8,471 nt of DNA from Pedosphaera sp. (GTDB taxonomy: Bacteria; Verrucomicrobiota; Verrucomicrobiae; Limisphaerales; Pedosphaeraceae): the NCBI GenBank assembly GCA_028293265.1, contig JAQGPB010000506.1:1-8471 (forward strand), in the 5' to 3' direction. How positions within the stretch are numbered: position 1 is the first letter of the stretch; each line of letters starts with the position of its first letter. Positions 1 through 6,255 of the stretch are shown piece after piece. The translations under genes and the position numbers were made by a program. The notes under the pieces are model-generated. The model ran no database searches, was not told the origin of the DNA, and saw only the letters and a program-made list of their open reading frames with translations.

Positions 1-1
1 G

Positions 2-1747
2 ATCAAGCCGACCGCCAAAGGCTATCGCCTGGTCGTGCGCAAACCCGTACGCACCGGCATCGACAATTTTGGCCGTAACATCGCTTATCCCGTCCGCTTG
101 ATTAACAACCTCCTCCAAGGCAAGTGGAGCGGAGCACGCCATGAATCGGATCGCTTTTTTTGCAATACGGTCGTGGGCGCCGCCGGATTCGTGGATGTCG
201 CCTCCAAATGGAATATCCCCAAATCCGACGCCGATTTCGGCCAAACCCTTGGCCAATGGGGTTGGAATCCGCAATTTTATCTCATGCTGCCCCTGTACGG
301 GCCGAGCAACGAGCGCGACGCCGTCGGCCTGGCCGCCGATACCGCCGCCAATCCGCTGACCTACGCGATTCCCAATCCTTTTGATTCGAGCGACGCGCTC
401 TCGTATGTGAGTCCTTATACTTACGCTTCCTATGCGATCATGTACAACAATCTGACCGACACCGTGGATGATTACGTCCGCTTTGCCCAGACGGAACATG
501 ATCCTTACTCGGAAATTCAATACAGTTGGACCTTCGTGCGAAAAAACCGGGTCGCCGATTTTCAAGTAAAAGGCAAGCAGGACCCGGCGTCCCTGGAAAC
601 CCTCGAAACGGTTTTTTTCAAACCGCAAGATCCTGAATTTCCCAACCGGGGCAAGACTCGGTCGGTGTTCGATCCCGCCACGCGCCGGCAGGTGAAATTC
701 ACGGTCTGGCTCCAGCCGGCAAAGGCGGCGGTCGTTTATATCGTCCCCGGCCTGGGTTCCCATCGCCTCACCGAGACCGCTCTGGCGCTCGCCGAACTGG
801 TTTACAACCAGGGCTTCTCCGTCGTCACCATCAGCAGCCCCTACAATTACGAGTTCATGCAGCAAGCCTCCACTGCCGCCATGCCCGCCTATACCCCGGT
901 GGATGTGCATGATTTGCACATCGCCTTGACCAAAGTAGACCAGAAATTGGAAAAACTTTATCCCGGCCAGTTCGGGGACAAGGCCCTCCTGGGCTATTCC
1001 ATGGGCGCATTTGAGGCCCTGTTTCTTGCGGGTTCAACCCAGGCAACGAATTTGATCCATTTTGACCGTTACGTCGCCATCAATTCTCCCGTCCGCCTCC
1101 TCTACGGCGTATCCAAGCTGGATGAATTTTACAACGCTCCTCTGGCCTGGCCCGCCGACGAGCGCGTCACGAAGATCGAGAACACCTTTCTAAAAGTCGC
1201 CGCCGTCACCAAGAACTCCCTCACGCCGAGCACCACGCTCCCTTTCGACGAAGTGGAATCGAAGTTCCTCATCGGCCTCCTGTTTCGCCTGAACCTGCGC
1301 GACATCATTTACACCAGCCAGGCGCGGCATAACCAGGGAATCCTTGCCCATCGCGTCACCAACTGGCGGCGGGAACCGGTCTATCATGAAATCATGCAAT
1401 ATTCCTACGAGGATTATTTTCAAAAATTTGTCATCCCCTATTATCAAAAGCGCGGCATTGATCTCACAGCGCCCGATGCTTTGGAAAAGGCCAGCGACTT
1501 GCGGACCTATGCCGACAGCCTCCGCGCGAACCCCAACATCCGGGTGATGGTCAACCGGAATGATTTCCTGCTTCCCCCCGAGGACCTCGACTGGTTGCAG
1601 GCCACCCTCCCGCCCGAACACCTGAAAATTTTCGAGAAAGGCGGCCACCTCGGAAACCTTTCCCACCCGGTCGTGCAACAAACGATTCTGGGAATGCTTG
1701 ACGGCCTGCAGCCCACCCATCCGCAACCCAAAAAACCGACCAAATGA
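2..1747 (+). CDS. MlaA/VacJ domain fused to alpha/beta hydrolase (5'-truncated by the window edge)
   Basis: The frame is open from base 2, so the real start, and any signal peptide and lipobox, lie upstream; the GTG at 35 is internal. The window shows 581 residues. Roughly the first 180 match the MlaA family: AKGYR, a PVR-G-NF-N segment, NNLLQGK, RFFCNTVVGAAGF-D, DFGQTLGQWGW, LMLPLYGPS-RD-VG. MlaA is an outer-membrane lipoprotein that takes phospholipids from the outer leaflet for return transport. After a linker, an alpha/beta hydrolase fold starts near base 705: strand and oxyanion region VVYIVPGLGSH, nucleophile elbow GYSMGA with Ser at 998-1000, probable acid Asp at 1562-1564 (NRND), and His at 1646-1648 (GGHLG). 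The C-terminus is a Pro/Lys-rich tail. MlaA alone is normally about 230-280 residues, so this is a true two-domain protein. Fusion and catalytic residues are read from sequence; a lipase or phospholipase role is inference, and an unrelated esterase is possible. Confidence 0.9.
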   Translation: MKPTAKGYRLVVRKPVRTGIDNFGRNIAYPVRLINNLLQGKWSGARHESDRFFCNTVVGAAGFVDVASKWNIPKSDADFGQTLGQWGWNPQFYLMLPLYGPSNERDAVGLAADTAANPLTYAIPNPFDSSDALSYVSPYTYASYAIMYNNLTDTVDDYVRFAQTEHDPYSEIQYSWTFVRKNRVADFQVKGKQDPASLETLETVFFKPQDPEFPNRGKTRSVFDPATRRQVKFTVWLQPAKAAVVYIVPGLGSHRLTETALALAELVYNQGFSVVTISSPYNYEFMQQASTAAMPAYTPVDVHDLHIALTKVDQKLEKLYPGQFGDKALLGYSMGAFEALFLAGSTQATNLIHFDRYVAINSPVRLLYGVSKLDEFYNAPLAWPADERVTKIENTFLKVAAVTKNSLTPSTTLPFDEVESKFLIGLLFRLNLRDIIYTSQARHNQGILAHRVTNWRREPVYHEIMQYSYEDYFQKFVIPYYQKRGIDLTAPDALEKASDLRTYADSLRANPNIRVMVNRNDFLLPPEDLDWLQATLPPEHLKIFEKGGHLGNLSHPVVQQTILGMLDGLQPTHPQPKKPTK

Positions 1748-1759
1748 CCCTGGGGTCAT
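1744..1759. repeat. Perfect dyad over the stop codon of the MlaA-hydrolase gene
   Basis: Seven-base arms ATGACCC and GGGTCAT are separated by TG, and the left arm contains the TGA stop. As RNA it would give a 6-bp stem with a 4-nt loop. No T-run follows, so it is not a normal intrinsic terminator. It could be chance, a short transcript-end structure, or the outer edge of the repeat unit that begins at 1764. Confidence 0.4.
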
Positions 1760-1763
1760 GCGG

Positions 1764-1956
1764 CATAGGCGCTAACTTGTTTGGATCGTGATGCGCAGGC
1801 CTTTGCGCGGCCGACATTTAAGGCAAACGCTCAAGCCGCCGAGCGCCTCTTCTCCCCCGTTCGTTCCTCACGGGGCGAGGGGATCGGAGCGCGCCGGGCG
1901 GACTTCTGTCGCTGGACGATTCGGGGCGTCCTCGGCTCAACAAGTTAGCGCTTATG
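1764..1956. repeat. 193-bp unit bounded by 18-nt inverted repeats (possible MITE-like or interspersed element)
   Basis: The left arm CATAGGCGCTAACTTGTT (1764-1781) is the reverse complement of the right arm AACAAGTTAGCGCTTATG (1939-1956) at 17 of 18 positions. The one mismatch would be a G-U pair in RNA, so the arms could pair continuously. The interior is GC-rich, encodes nothing credible, and contains a hairpin CCCCGT-N9-ACGGGG at 1855-1875. The 7-nt direct repeat ATGCGGC occurs at 1758-1764 and 1962-1968, close to both ends. It overlaps the left arm and sits 5 nt outside the right one, so it is not a clean target-site duplication. Without genome-wide copies, the mobile-element reading is inference; a structured RNA is the alternative. 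Confidence 0.5.
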
Positions 1957-2392
1957 GGGTAATGCGGCCCAAATCCCGGAGAGCGTCCGTCCCAGCCGCA
2001 GCCAGCCACAAATTTTTGAAATGCATCAGCAGATCGCTGTCTGGCGAACAGGACATTTTTGGAAATGCTCTAAATTCTTGCCTCCGCTCAGTTCCAAATT
2101 CGCTGGACATCCGGCCCCATCTTTGAGAAGATGTTCCCGCTTTGAAAGGAGCGCGACAGAGGACATCTCATGGTGCCCGCGAGAACTGGCCAATTTCCAG
2201 CCGGAATGAATCCCTTTTATCCAACCGCCTTCGCCAAAGCCATGCTGGCCAATGGAATAACTCCCCTCCCATTGCTCTGCCAATTTCCGCCCCTCACCGT
2301 CTGCCGCTGGTTGCGCCCTTTTGCGCCCGTTCACCCTCAATCACTTGCGTTGGCTCCGCCGCTTACCGTCGCTTGACGCCGCTTGGTCAATC

Positions 2393-2439
2393 CCACTCTC
2401 AACCTTCAACCATTTCGGGGCGGAGTTTCTCGCCAAATC
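2393..2439. repeat. Imperfect 47-nt direct repeat, copy 1
   Basis: This matches the segment at 2478-2524 at about 41 of 47 positions without gaps, offset by 85 nt. The shared core is CCATTTCGG, then one variable base, then GCGGAGTTTCTC. It lies in pyrimidine-rich noncoding DNA. Confidence 0.65.
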
Positions 2440-2477
2440 AGACTAAATTTGCGTTTGCGCGCAAGTCCTTTCCTGTC

Positions 2478-2524
2478 TCACCCTCAACCCTCGACCATTT
2501 CGGCGCGGAGTTTCTCACCAAATC
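2478..2524. repeat. Imperfect 47-nt direct repeat, copy 2
   Basis: This is the second copy of the 2393-2439 repeat, with six substitutions and no indel. Its opening TCACCCTCAA also occurs alone at 2331-2340, possibly the remnant of a third, decayed unit. Confidence 0.65.
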
Positions 2525-2617
2525 TGTACTCCCCCCGGCTTGGCTCAATTCCACCCGCCCACAACTCGGAACAACCCGGCTTAACCCGCCTTGACTCACA
2601 TAATAAGTAAAAAAAGA

Positions 2618-2642
2618 TTCTTTTCTCAAATGGTCAAAAGAA
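2618..2642. promoter_or_regulatory. AT-rich inverted repeat upstream of the phosphatase gene
   Basis: Arms TTCTTTT (2618-2624) and AAAAGAA (2636-2642) flank an 11-nt spacer. They lie in the only clearly AT-rich part of the gap. TTGACT at 2591-2596 could be a -35 element, but no good -10 stands at the usual spacing. An operator-like site or promoter region is possible; no specific regulator can be named. Confidence 0.25.
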
Positions 2643-2772
2643 GCCATCCGCCCGCCCGCCAATGATCGTGGAACTTTTGTTATCGACGAAACCCGCCATG
2701 TATGCGATGGTCAATACTAACGTCATGGGTGCATCGCCTAATGTAGCTGAGGCCATTTGTAACGAACCGGCG

Positions 2773-3435
2773 ATGCGTGTTCGCCCGCCAGGTGCGCCAC
2801 GGAGGCGTTACCGTCGCGCGCTGGTTCTGTCCAGTCTGTCGGTGGTCGTGGCCTTTGGGCTGTTTGTGACGCATCTGGTGCTGGACCACAATTTTCATGT
2901 GGTTTCTCCCGGCCTCATTTATCGTTCCGCGCAATTGGATGCCGGCGGCTTGACCCAACTGGTGCAGGAACACGGCATCAAAAGCATTCTCAATCTCCGC
3001 GGCCCGAATGGAACCACCGATTGGTACAACGCGGAAACCAACACGGCGCACCTGCTGGGAGTGCGGCATATAGATTTCGAACTCTCCGCCAGCCGCGAGC
3101 TGAGCGATGATGAAATGGAACGGCTTCTGGCCGTCGTCGCCGACGCTCCCAAGCCGCTGTTGATCCACTGCAAAAGCGGCGCCGACCGCACCGGATTGGT
3201 GGGGGCGCTTTATCTTTACAGTGCCGAGGGAAAATCAGCCGAAGCAGCGGACCGCGAGCTGACGGTGTTCTGCGGGCACATTCCCTATTTATTCTGGCGC
3301 GACACCATCGCCATGGACCGCTCATTCTGGCGGTACGTCGCCGACCATGCCCAAACGGGAGCCGGGAAACTCAACCGCCCCTTGACGAAACAGGAAGCTT
3401 CCCCGTCGGCCGTCACCGCTCGTGTGAATAATTGA
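2773..3435 (+). CDS. Membrane-anchored dual-specificity/tyrosine-type phosphatase (CX5R)
   Basis: The 220-residue product has a basic N-terminus (RRRYRR), one hydrophobic helix at about residues 16-36, and then a compact cysteine-phosphatase domain. Visible family features are SPGLIYRSAQL, SILNLRG, a likely general-acid Asp at residue 101 (HIDFELSAS), and the P-loop HCKSGADRTG with nucleophile Cys133 and Arg139. The positive-inside rule puts the catalytic domain in the periplasm (inference). Family members hydrolyse phosphotyrosine, phosphoserine/threonine, phosphoinositides or lipid phosphates; the substrate here cannot be read. The frame stays open back to an ATG at 2662, with others at 2698, 2707 and 2725. 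I chose 2773 because the upstream codons have lower GC at third positions and no family-like residues. No start has a Shine-Dalgarno sequence, so the start is uncertain. The extreme C-terminus looks disordered. Confidence 0.85.
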   Translation: MRVRPPGAPRRRYRRALVLSSLSVVVAFGLFVTHLVLDHNFHVVSPGLIYRSAQLDAGGLTQLVQEHGIKSILNLRGPNGTTDWYNAETNTAHLLGVRHIDFELSASRELSDDEMERLLAVVADAPKPLLIHCKSGADRTGLVGALYLYSAEGKSAEAADRELTVFCGHIPYLFWRDTIAMDRSFWRYVADHAQTGAGKLNRPLTKQEASPSAVTARVNN

Positions 3436-3546
3436 TGCGGACGGGATTTCCGCTTGTCAGCGCGGCGGGCGGGATTTAGATTCAGCGTGTGTCGGTTGAA
3501 ACGCCTCTTAATTTATTGATTCGGCGCGCGAGCGGAACCTATTGCC

Positions 3547-4230
3547 ATGCTTGAGTTGATTCAGTTCCCTTGGAGTCCTTTCTGCATAGTCCAAAGTCGC
3601 ATCCTGGAATTTGCCGGAGCACCATTCAAAATCATCAATGTCTCATCCACCGACAGTTCCCAGGTCTGGCGACTGACCCGCAAGCGTTATTACGCCGTCC
3701 CCGTTTTGAAAGACGGCCCACGGGTTCTTTTTGAAACCGGCAACGACACGCAGGTCATCGCGAAATATCTCGATTACAAACTGCGCCTCGGCCTGTTCCC
3801 GGCGGATCTCGAAGGCGTGCAATCCATCATCTGGCGCTGCATCGAAAATGAAATTGAGGAAATGTGCTTCAAGCTCAACGATGCTTATTGGCAGGAAAAC
3901 GTCCCTCCTGCCGAGCAGTTGGCTTATCTGCGCCACAAGGAACGCAAATTCGGCCATGGTTGCCTGGACCAATGGCGACGCGACCAAAAAACGATGGTCG
4001 CGGAACTGACCCGCCGCCTGTTGCCTTTCGAGGAAATGCTCCTTGACAGGCCGTTTCTGCTCGGCGCCCGGCCCCACTTTGTTGATTTCGACCTCTACGG
4101 GATGCTCGGCAATTTCCTTTATTCAGGCCATTATCGTTTGCCCGCCTCCCATAACCGGCTCAAAAAATGGCATCGTCGCATCGCCCAGCTCCATTTGGAA
4201 CACCCCACTCGTGAAAAACTACCTGCTTGA
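3547..4230 (+). CDS. Glutathione S-transferase family protein
   Basis: The 227-residue product has the GST two-domain layout. The N-terminal thioredoxin-like part (about 1-80) starts LELIQFPWSPFC, with the SPFC motif at residues 10-13 where Ser/Cys-type GSTs activate glutathione. It continues with the cis-proline segment AVPVLKDG (Pro52) and the ETGN segment at 63-66, in the position of the E-S motif that binds the glutathione gamma-glutamyl group. The C-terminal helical part (about 88-220) contains FLLGARPHFVDFDLYG at 170-185, which resembles the conserved GST helix-capping region. Family members conjugate or reduce electrophiles with glutathione; the substrate is unknown, and a non-enzymatic GST-fold role is possible. 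The ATG at 3547 fits the fold's first strand exactly. The 3' end overlaps the PIN-PhoH start by 20 nt, so the two are probably co-translated. No clear promoter was found in the 111-nt gap upstream. Confidence 0.85.
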   Translation: MLELIQFPWSPFCIVQSRILEFAGAPFKIINVSSTDSSQVWRLTRKRYYAVPVLKDGPRVLFETGNDTQVIAKYLDYKLRLGLFPADLEGVQSIIWRCIENEIEEMCFKLNDAYWQENVPPAEQLAYLRHKERKFGHGCLDQWRRDQKTMVAELTRRLLPFEEMLLDRPFLLGARPHFVDFDLYGMLGNFLYSGHYRLPASHNRLKKWHRRIAQLHLEHPTREKLPA

Positions 4231-5527
4231 CACCAATGTCCTCCTCCACGATCCCAACAGCATCCTCAGCTTTGATGAAAACAATGTCCTGATCCCTATT
4301 GAAGTCATCGAGGAGATTGATCATTTCAAGCGCGAATCCACGGAATTGGGCCAGAACGCCCGAACCGTTTCGCGCACGCTCGACGGTCTGCGCGGCCAGG
4401 GCAGTTTGAGCGAAGGTGTGAAGCTGGAAAACGGCGGCTGTCTCCGCATCATTTTCAAAAAGAAAGCGGACGATGGCAAAAACGGCCAGCTTATCCTCGG
4501 TGACAACACTGTGGACAACCGCATTGTCGCCTTGGCGCTCGGCGTCCAGAAAGGTCAGCCCAAAAACCGCACCATCCTGGTAAGCAAGGACATCAATCTC
4601 CGCATCAAGGCCGATGCCCTGGGCTTGCAGGCGGAAGATTATGAAACCGACCGAGTCCTCATCAAGGACCTCTACACCGGGATGATCGAAGTCACGATCA
4701 GCGCGGAAAAAATGGCGGCATTCCGGGCCAACGGCGAACTCGAACTGAATGGCGGCGTCCAATACTACGCGAACGAATACTGCACGCTCACCGAGGAGAC
4801 CAATCCCAAGCGCACCGCCCTCACCAAGGTGGACGCCACGGGCAAAAAACTCGTGCCGATCATTGACAACCGCGAGGGAGTTTGGGGCATCAAGCCGCGC
4901 AATCGCGAACAGCACTTCGCCTTCGATGCTCTGCTCGATGACCGCGTCAAGCTGGTTACGCTCATGGGCAAGGCCGGCACCGGCAAGACCCTCATGGCCA
5001 TGGCGGCTGGCCTCAAACGCACCGTGCTCGACCGCGAGTTCCGGCGTCTGGTAGTGGCGCGCCCAACCATCTCCATGGGCAAGGAACTTGGTTTTCTCCC
5101 CGGCTCGCTTGATGAAAAACTCGCACCATGGATGCAGCCAATTCACGACGCGCTGGAAATGTTGAGCGATTTGAACATGGGCCATGACCACCGCCGCAGC
5201 GCCGACTTGATGCGCTCCGGCAGCATTGTGGTCGAGGCCTTGAGTTATATCCGCGGCCGCAGCATCGCGCACCAGTTCATGGTCATTGACGAGGCGCAGA
5301 ACCTTACGCCCCTCGAAGTCAAGACCATCATCACCCGCGTCGGCCATGGCACAAAAATCGTTTTCACCGGCGACCCGTACCAAATTGATAATCCGTACGT
5401 GGACTCCTCCTCGAACGGGTTCAATTACATCATCAGCAAATTCCGTGCGGAACCCGTGGCCGCGCACATTGAGCTCCAGAAAGGCGAACGCTCGGAACTC
5501 GCGGAACTCGCCGCGAATTTGCTTTGA
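4211..5527 (+). CDS. PIN-PhoH fusion protein (PhoH2/YlaK-type ATPase and putative ribonuclease)
   Basis: The GTG start at 4211 places the first PIN strand (KNYLLDTNVLLHD) at the N-terminus, giving 438 residues. The frame is open further upstream, but that part only translates GST sequence out of frame. The PIN domain (about 1-150) shows acidic metal-binding candidates Asp7, the IPIEVIEEID stretch, DNRIVALAL and SKDINLRIKA. The PhoH domain (about 220-438) has Walker A GKAGTGKT at 253-260, a VARPTISMGKELGFLPG segment, Walker B VIDEAQ at 358-363, and FTGDPYQID-PY-D-SSNG. PhoH2 proteins have been described as ATP-dependent RNA-unwinding and RNA-cleaving enzymes. Mycobacterial phoH2 is preceded by an overlapping small antitoxin gene; here the overlapping partner is a GST-family gene. 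Cytoplasmic RNA processing or stress response is inferred. The start codon lacks a good Shine-Dalgarno sequence and probably relies on coupling. Confidence 0.93.
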   Translation: MKNYLLDTNVLLHDPNSILSFDENNVLIPIEVIEEIDHFKRESTELGQNARTVSRTLDGLRGQGSLSEGVKLENGGCLRIIFKKKADDGKNGQLILGDNTVDNRIVALALGVQKGQPKNRTILVSKDINLRIKADALGLQAEDYETDRVLIKDLYTGMIEVTISAEKMAAFRANGELELNGGVQYYANEYCTLTEETNPKRTALTKVDATGKKLVPIIDNREGVWGIKPRNREQHFAFDALLDDRVKLVTLMGKAGTGKTLMAMAAGLKRTVLDREFRRLVVARPTISMGKELGFLPGSLDEKLAPWMQPIHDALEMLSDLNMGHDHRRSADLMRSGSIVVEALSYIRGRSIAHQFMVIDEAQNLTPLEVKTIITRVGHGTKIVFTGDPYQIDNPYVDSSSNGFNYIISKFRAEPVAAHIELQKGERSELAELAANLL

Positions 5528-5535
5528 GCCGCTTT

Positions 5536-5550
5536 GCATTTGCGAAATGC
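5536..5550. terminator. Short perfect hairpin after the PhoH gene, possible weak terminator
   Basis: GCATTT (5536-5541), loop GCG, AAATGC (5545-5550), starting 8 nt after the stop codon. A TTTT run appears only about 10 nt after the stem, so terminator activity is doubtful. The position at the end of the GST-PhoH pair is the main argument for it. Confidence 0.3.
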
Positions 5551-5585
5551 GATTGACGAGTTTTCGGATGGAGTGTCAGCAGACT

Positions 5586-5613
5586 CGTACATCGTGTATC
5601 GCAAATCGTAAAT
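5586..5613. repeat. Four degenerate 7-nt tandem units (CGNNNAT)
   Basis: CGTACAT, CGTGTAT, CGCAAAT and CGTAAAT follow one another with no gap. All four units keep CG at positions 1-2 and AT at positions 6-7, while the middle three bases vary. On the other strand this reads as repeated ATTTACG-like units. It lies wholly between genes, just upstream of the promoter-like sequence of the next gene. Confidence 0.6.
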
Positions 5614-5617
5614 TCCC

Positions 5618-5646
5618 TTTGCACGCCCAATGACACCACATATAGT
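5618..5646 (+). promoter_or_regulatory. Candidate promoter of the DUF4149 gene (leaderless geometry)
   Basis: TATAGT at 5641-5646 matches the -10 consensus at 5 of 6 positions. With a 17-nt spacer, the -35 position is TTTGCA (5618-5623), a 4 of 6 match. Transcription would begin about 7 nt downstream, at or next to the GTG start codon at 5653, so the message could lack a leader. Confidence 0.4.
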
Positions 5647-5652
5647 CAACTC

Positions 5653-6180
5653 GTGAGCGGTTTTTTGAGATTTGTCGGCATCATCAACGCGGCCATTTGG
5701 TTTGGCGCGGCCATTTTTTTCGCCCTGGGAATTCTGCCGGCCGTTTTCTCCCAGGAGATGCACCGTCTGTTCCGCGAAACCGATCCTTATTATTCCGGCG
5801 CCGTCGCGCAGTTGCTGTTCGGGCGTTTTTTTGCGCTGCAATGCATCTGTGGCGCAGTGGCCTTGCTTCACCTGCTGGCCGAAAAACTTTATCTGGGCCG
5901 CGCCTTGCCGAGGTTGGGGACCACGCTCGTCCTCGCGCTTTTCTGTTTCGGTTTGATCGGCAATTTCTGGCTGCTGCCCCACATGAAGGATCTTCGGCAG
6001 ACCAGATACTTCGGCCAGACCCAGGAGCAGAAAGAGCACGCCCGCCGCTCTTTCGGCATCTGGCATGGCATTTCCGAGTTCGCCAATTTGTTCGTCATTG
6101 GCGGGTTGCTGGTAAATCTCGTCCGGGTCACCCGTCCAGCCGATCCGGGCCGGTACGGGACTTTTTACCAGATTCCGTAG
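5653..6180 (+). CDS. DUF4149-family four-helix membrane protein
   Basis: The 175-residue product is very hydrophobic, with four predicted membrane helices at about residues 6-32, 51-77, 88-109 and 137-158. Matching features of the DUF4149 (TMEM205-like) family are the first helix with a polar N-I-N-A-A-I-W pattern, the FGRFF segment opening the second helix, LLPHMKDLRQ after the third, and FGIWHGISEFANLF leading into the fourth. The biochemical function of this family is not established; it is an inner-membrane protein. The GTG at 5653 is chosen because it starts immediately before the first helix; no in-frame alternative fits better, and no Shine-Dalgarno sequence precedes it. A -10-like hexamer 6 nt upstream suggests a leaderless message. 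The C-terminal tail (about 160-175) is polar. The PUR-domain gene follows 75 nt later on the same strand. Confidence 0.85.
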   Translation: MSGFLRFVGIINAAIWFGAAIFFALGILPAVFSQEMHRLFRETDPYYSGAVAQLLFGRFFALQCICGAVALLHLLAEKLYLGRALPRLGTTLVLALFCFGLIGNFWLLPHMKDLRQTRYFGQTQEQKEHARRSFGIWHGISEFANLFVIGGLLVNLVRVTRPADPGRYGTFYQIP

Positions 6181-6249
6181 TTGACAAAATTCGAATCTGG
6201 CGAAAGTTATCTTATGGTTTCGTCCGTTGTTTGGGCGGGCCGATATAAA
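6181..6249 (+). promoter_or_regulatory. Candidate promoter sequences upstream of the PUR-domain gene
   Basis: A perfect -35 consensus TTGACA begins at 6181, directly after the stop of the previous gene, but the hexamers 17-19 nt downstream are poor -10 matches. Separately, TATAAA at 6244-6249 is a 5 of 6 match to the -10 consensus and ends exactly 6 nt before the ATG at 6256, the same spacing as for the preceding gene. It has no good -35. Which of the two is used cannot be decided from sequence. Confidence 0.35.
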
Positions 6250-6255
6250 AAAGAT

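Larger units (their letters stand above)
1748..2661. other. 0.9 kb gap without a convincing gene, rich in repeats
   Basis: Reading frames here on both strands give low-complexity Ser/Pro/Arg-rich translations with no recognisable domain, and several overlap in different frames. From left to right it holds the stop-codon dyad, a unit bounded by inverted repeats (1764-1956), a small hairpin at 2118-2133 (CATCTT-TGAG-AAGATG), a strongly pyrimidine-rich + strand from about 2250 to 2590 with two 47-nt direct repeats, and an AT-rich stretch at about 2597-2642 that probably includes the promoter region of the next gene. Near-repeats such as ATTTTTGAAATGC and ATTTTTGGAAATGC (about 2012 and 2055), and a tandem TTGCGCCC motif near 2311-2328, add to the impression of decayed repetitive DNA. 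Confidence 0.6.

Noticed and set aside
1190..1759. 189-codon - strand frame opposite the hydrolase domain
   Set aside because: Mirror of a well-supported coding strand; no domain features.
1958..1968. ATGCGGC direct repeat as a target-site duplication of the 1764-1956 unit
   Set aside because: The copies are placed asymmetrically relative to the arms (one overlaps the left arm), so chance is not excluded.
2026..2340. 104-codon - strand frame in the long gap
   Set aside because: No recognisable domain, no start signal, and lies in repetitive, compositionally skewed DNA.
2393..2524. Direct repeats as a possible CRISPR array
   Set aside because: Only two diverged copies, with a single 38-nt spacer-like interval, and no cas gene nearby.
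2142..2594. 150-codon + strand frame in the long gap
   Set aside because: Ser/Pro/Arg-rich low complexity, overlapping other open frames, and containing the 47-nt repeats in two different frames; it behaves as noncoding DNA.
4043..4210. 56-codon upstream extension of the PIN-PhoH gene
   Set aside because: It only re-reads the GST gene out of frame; the PIN domain starts naturally at GTG 4211.
4160..5539. Very long antisense open frame (459 codons) opposite the PIN-PhoH gene
   Set aside because: Its translation is Ala/Val/Asp/Glu/His-rich with no domain, while the opposite strand encodes an unmistakable PIN-PhoH protein. Long mirror frames are expected from GC-biased third codon positions.
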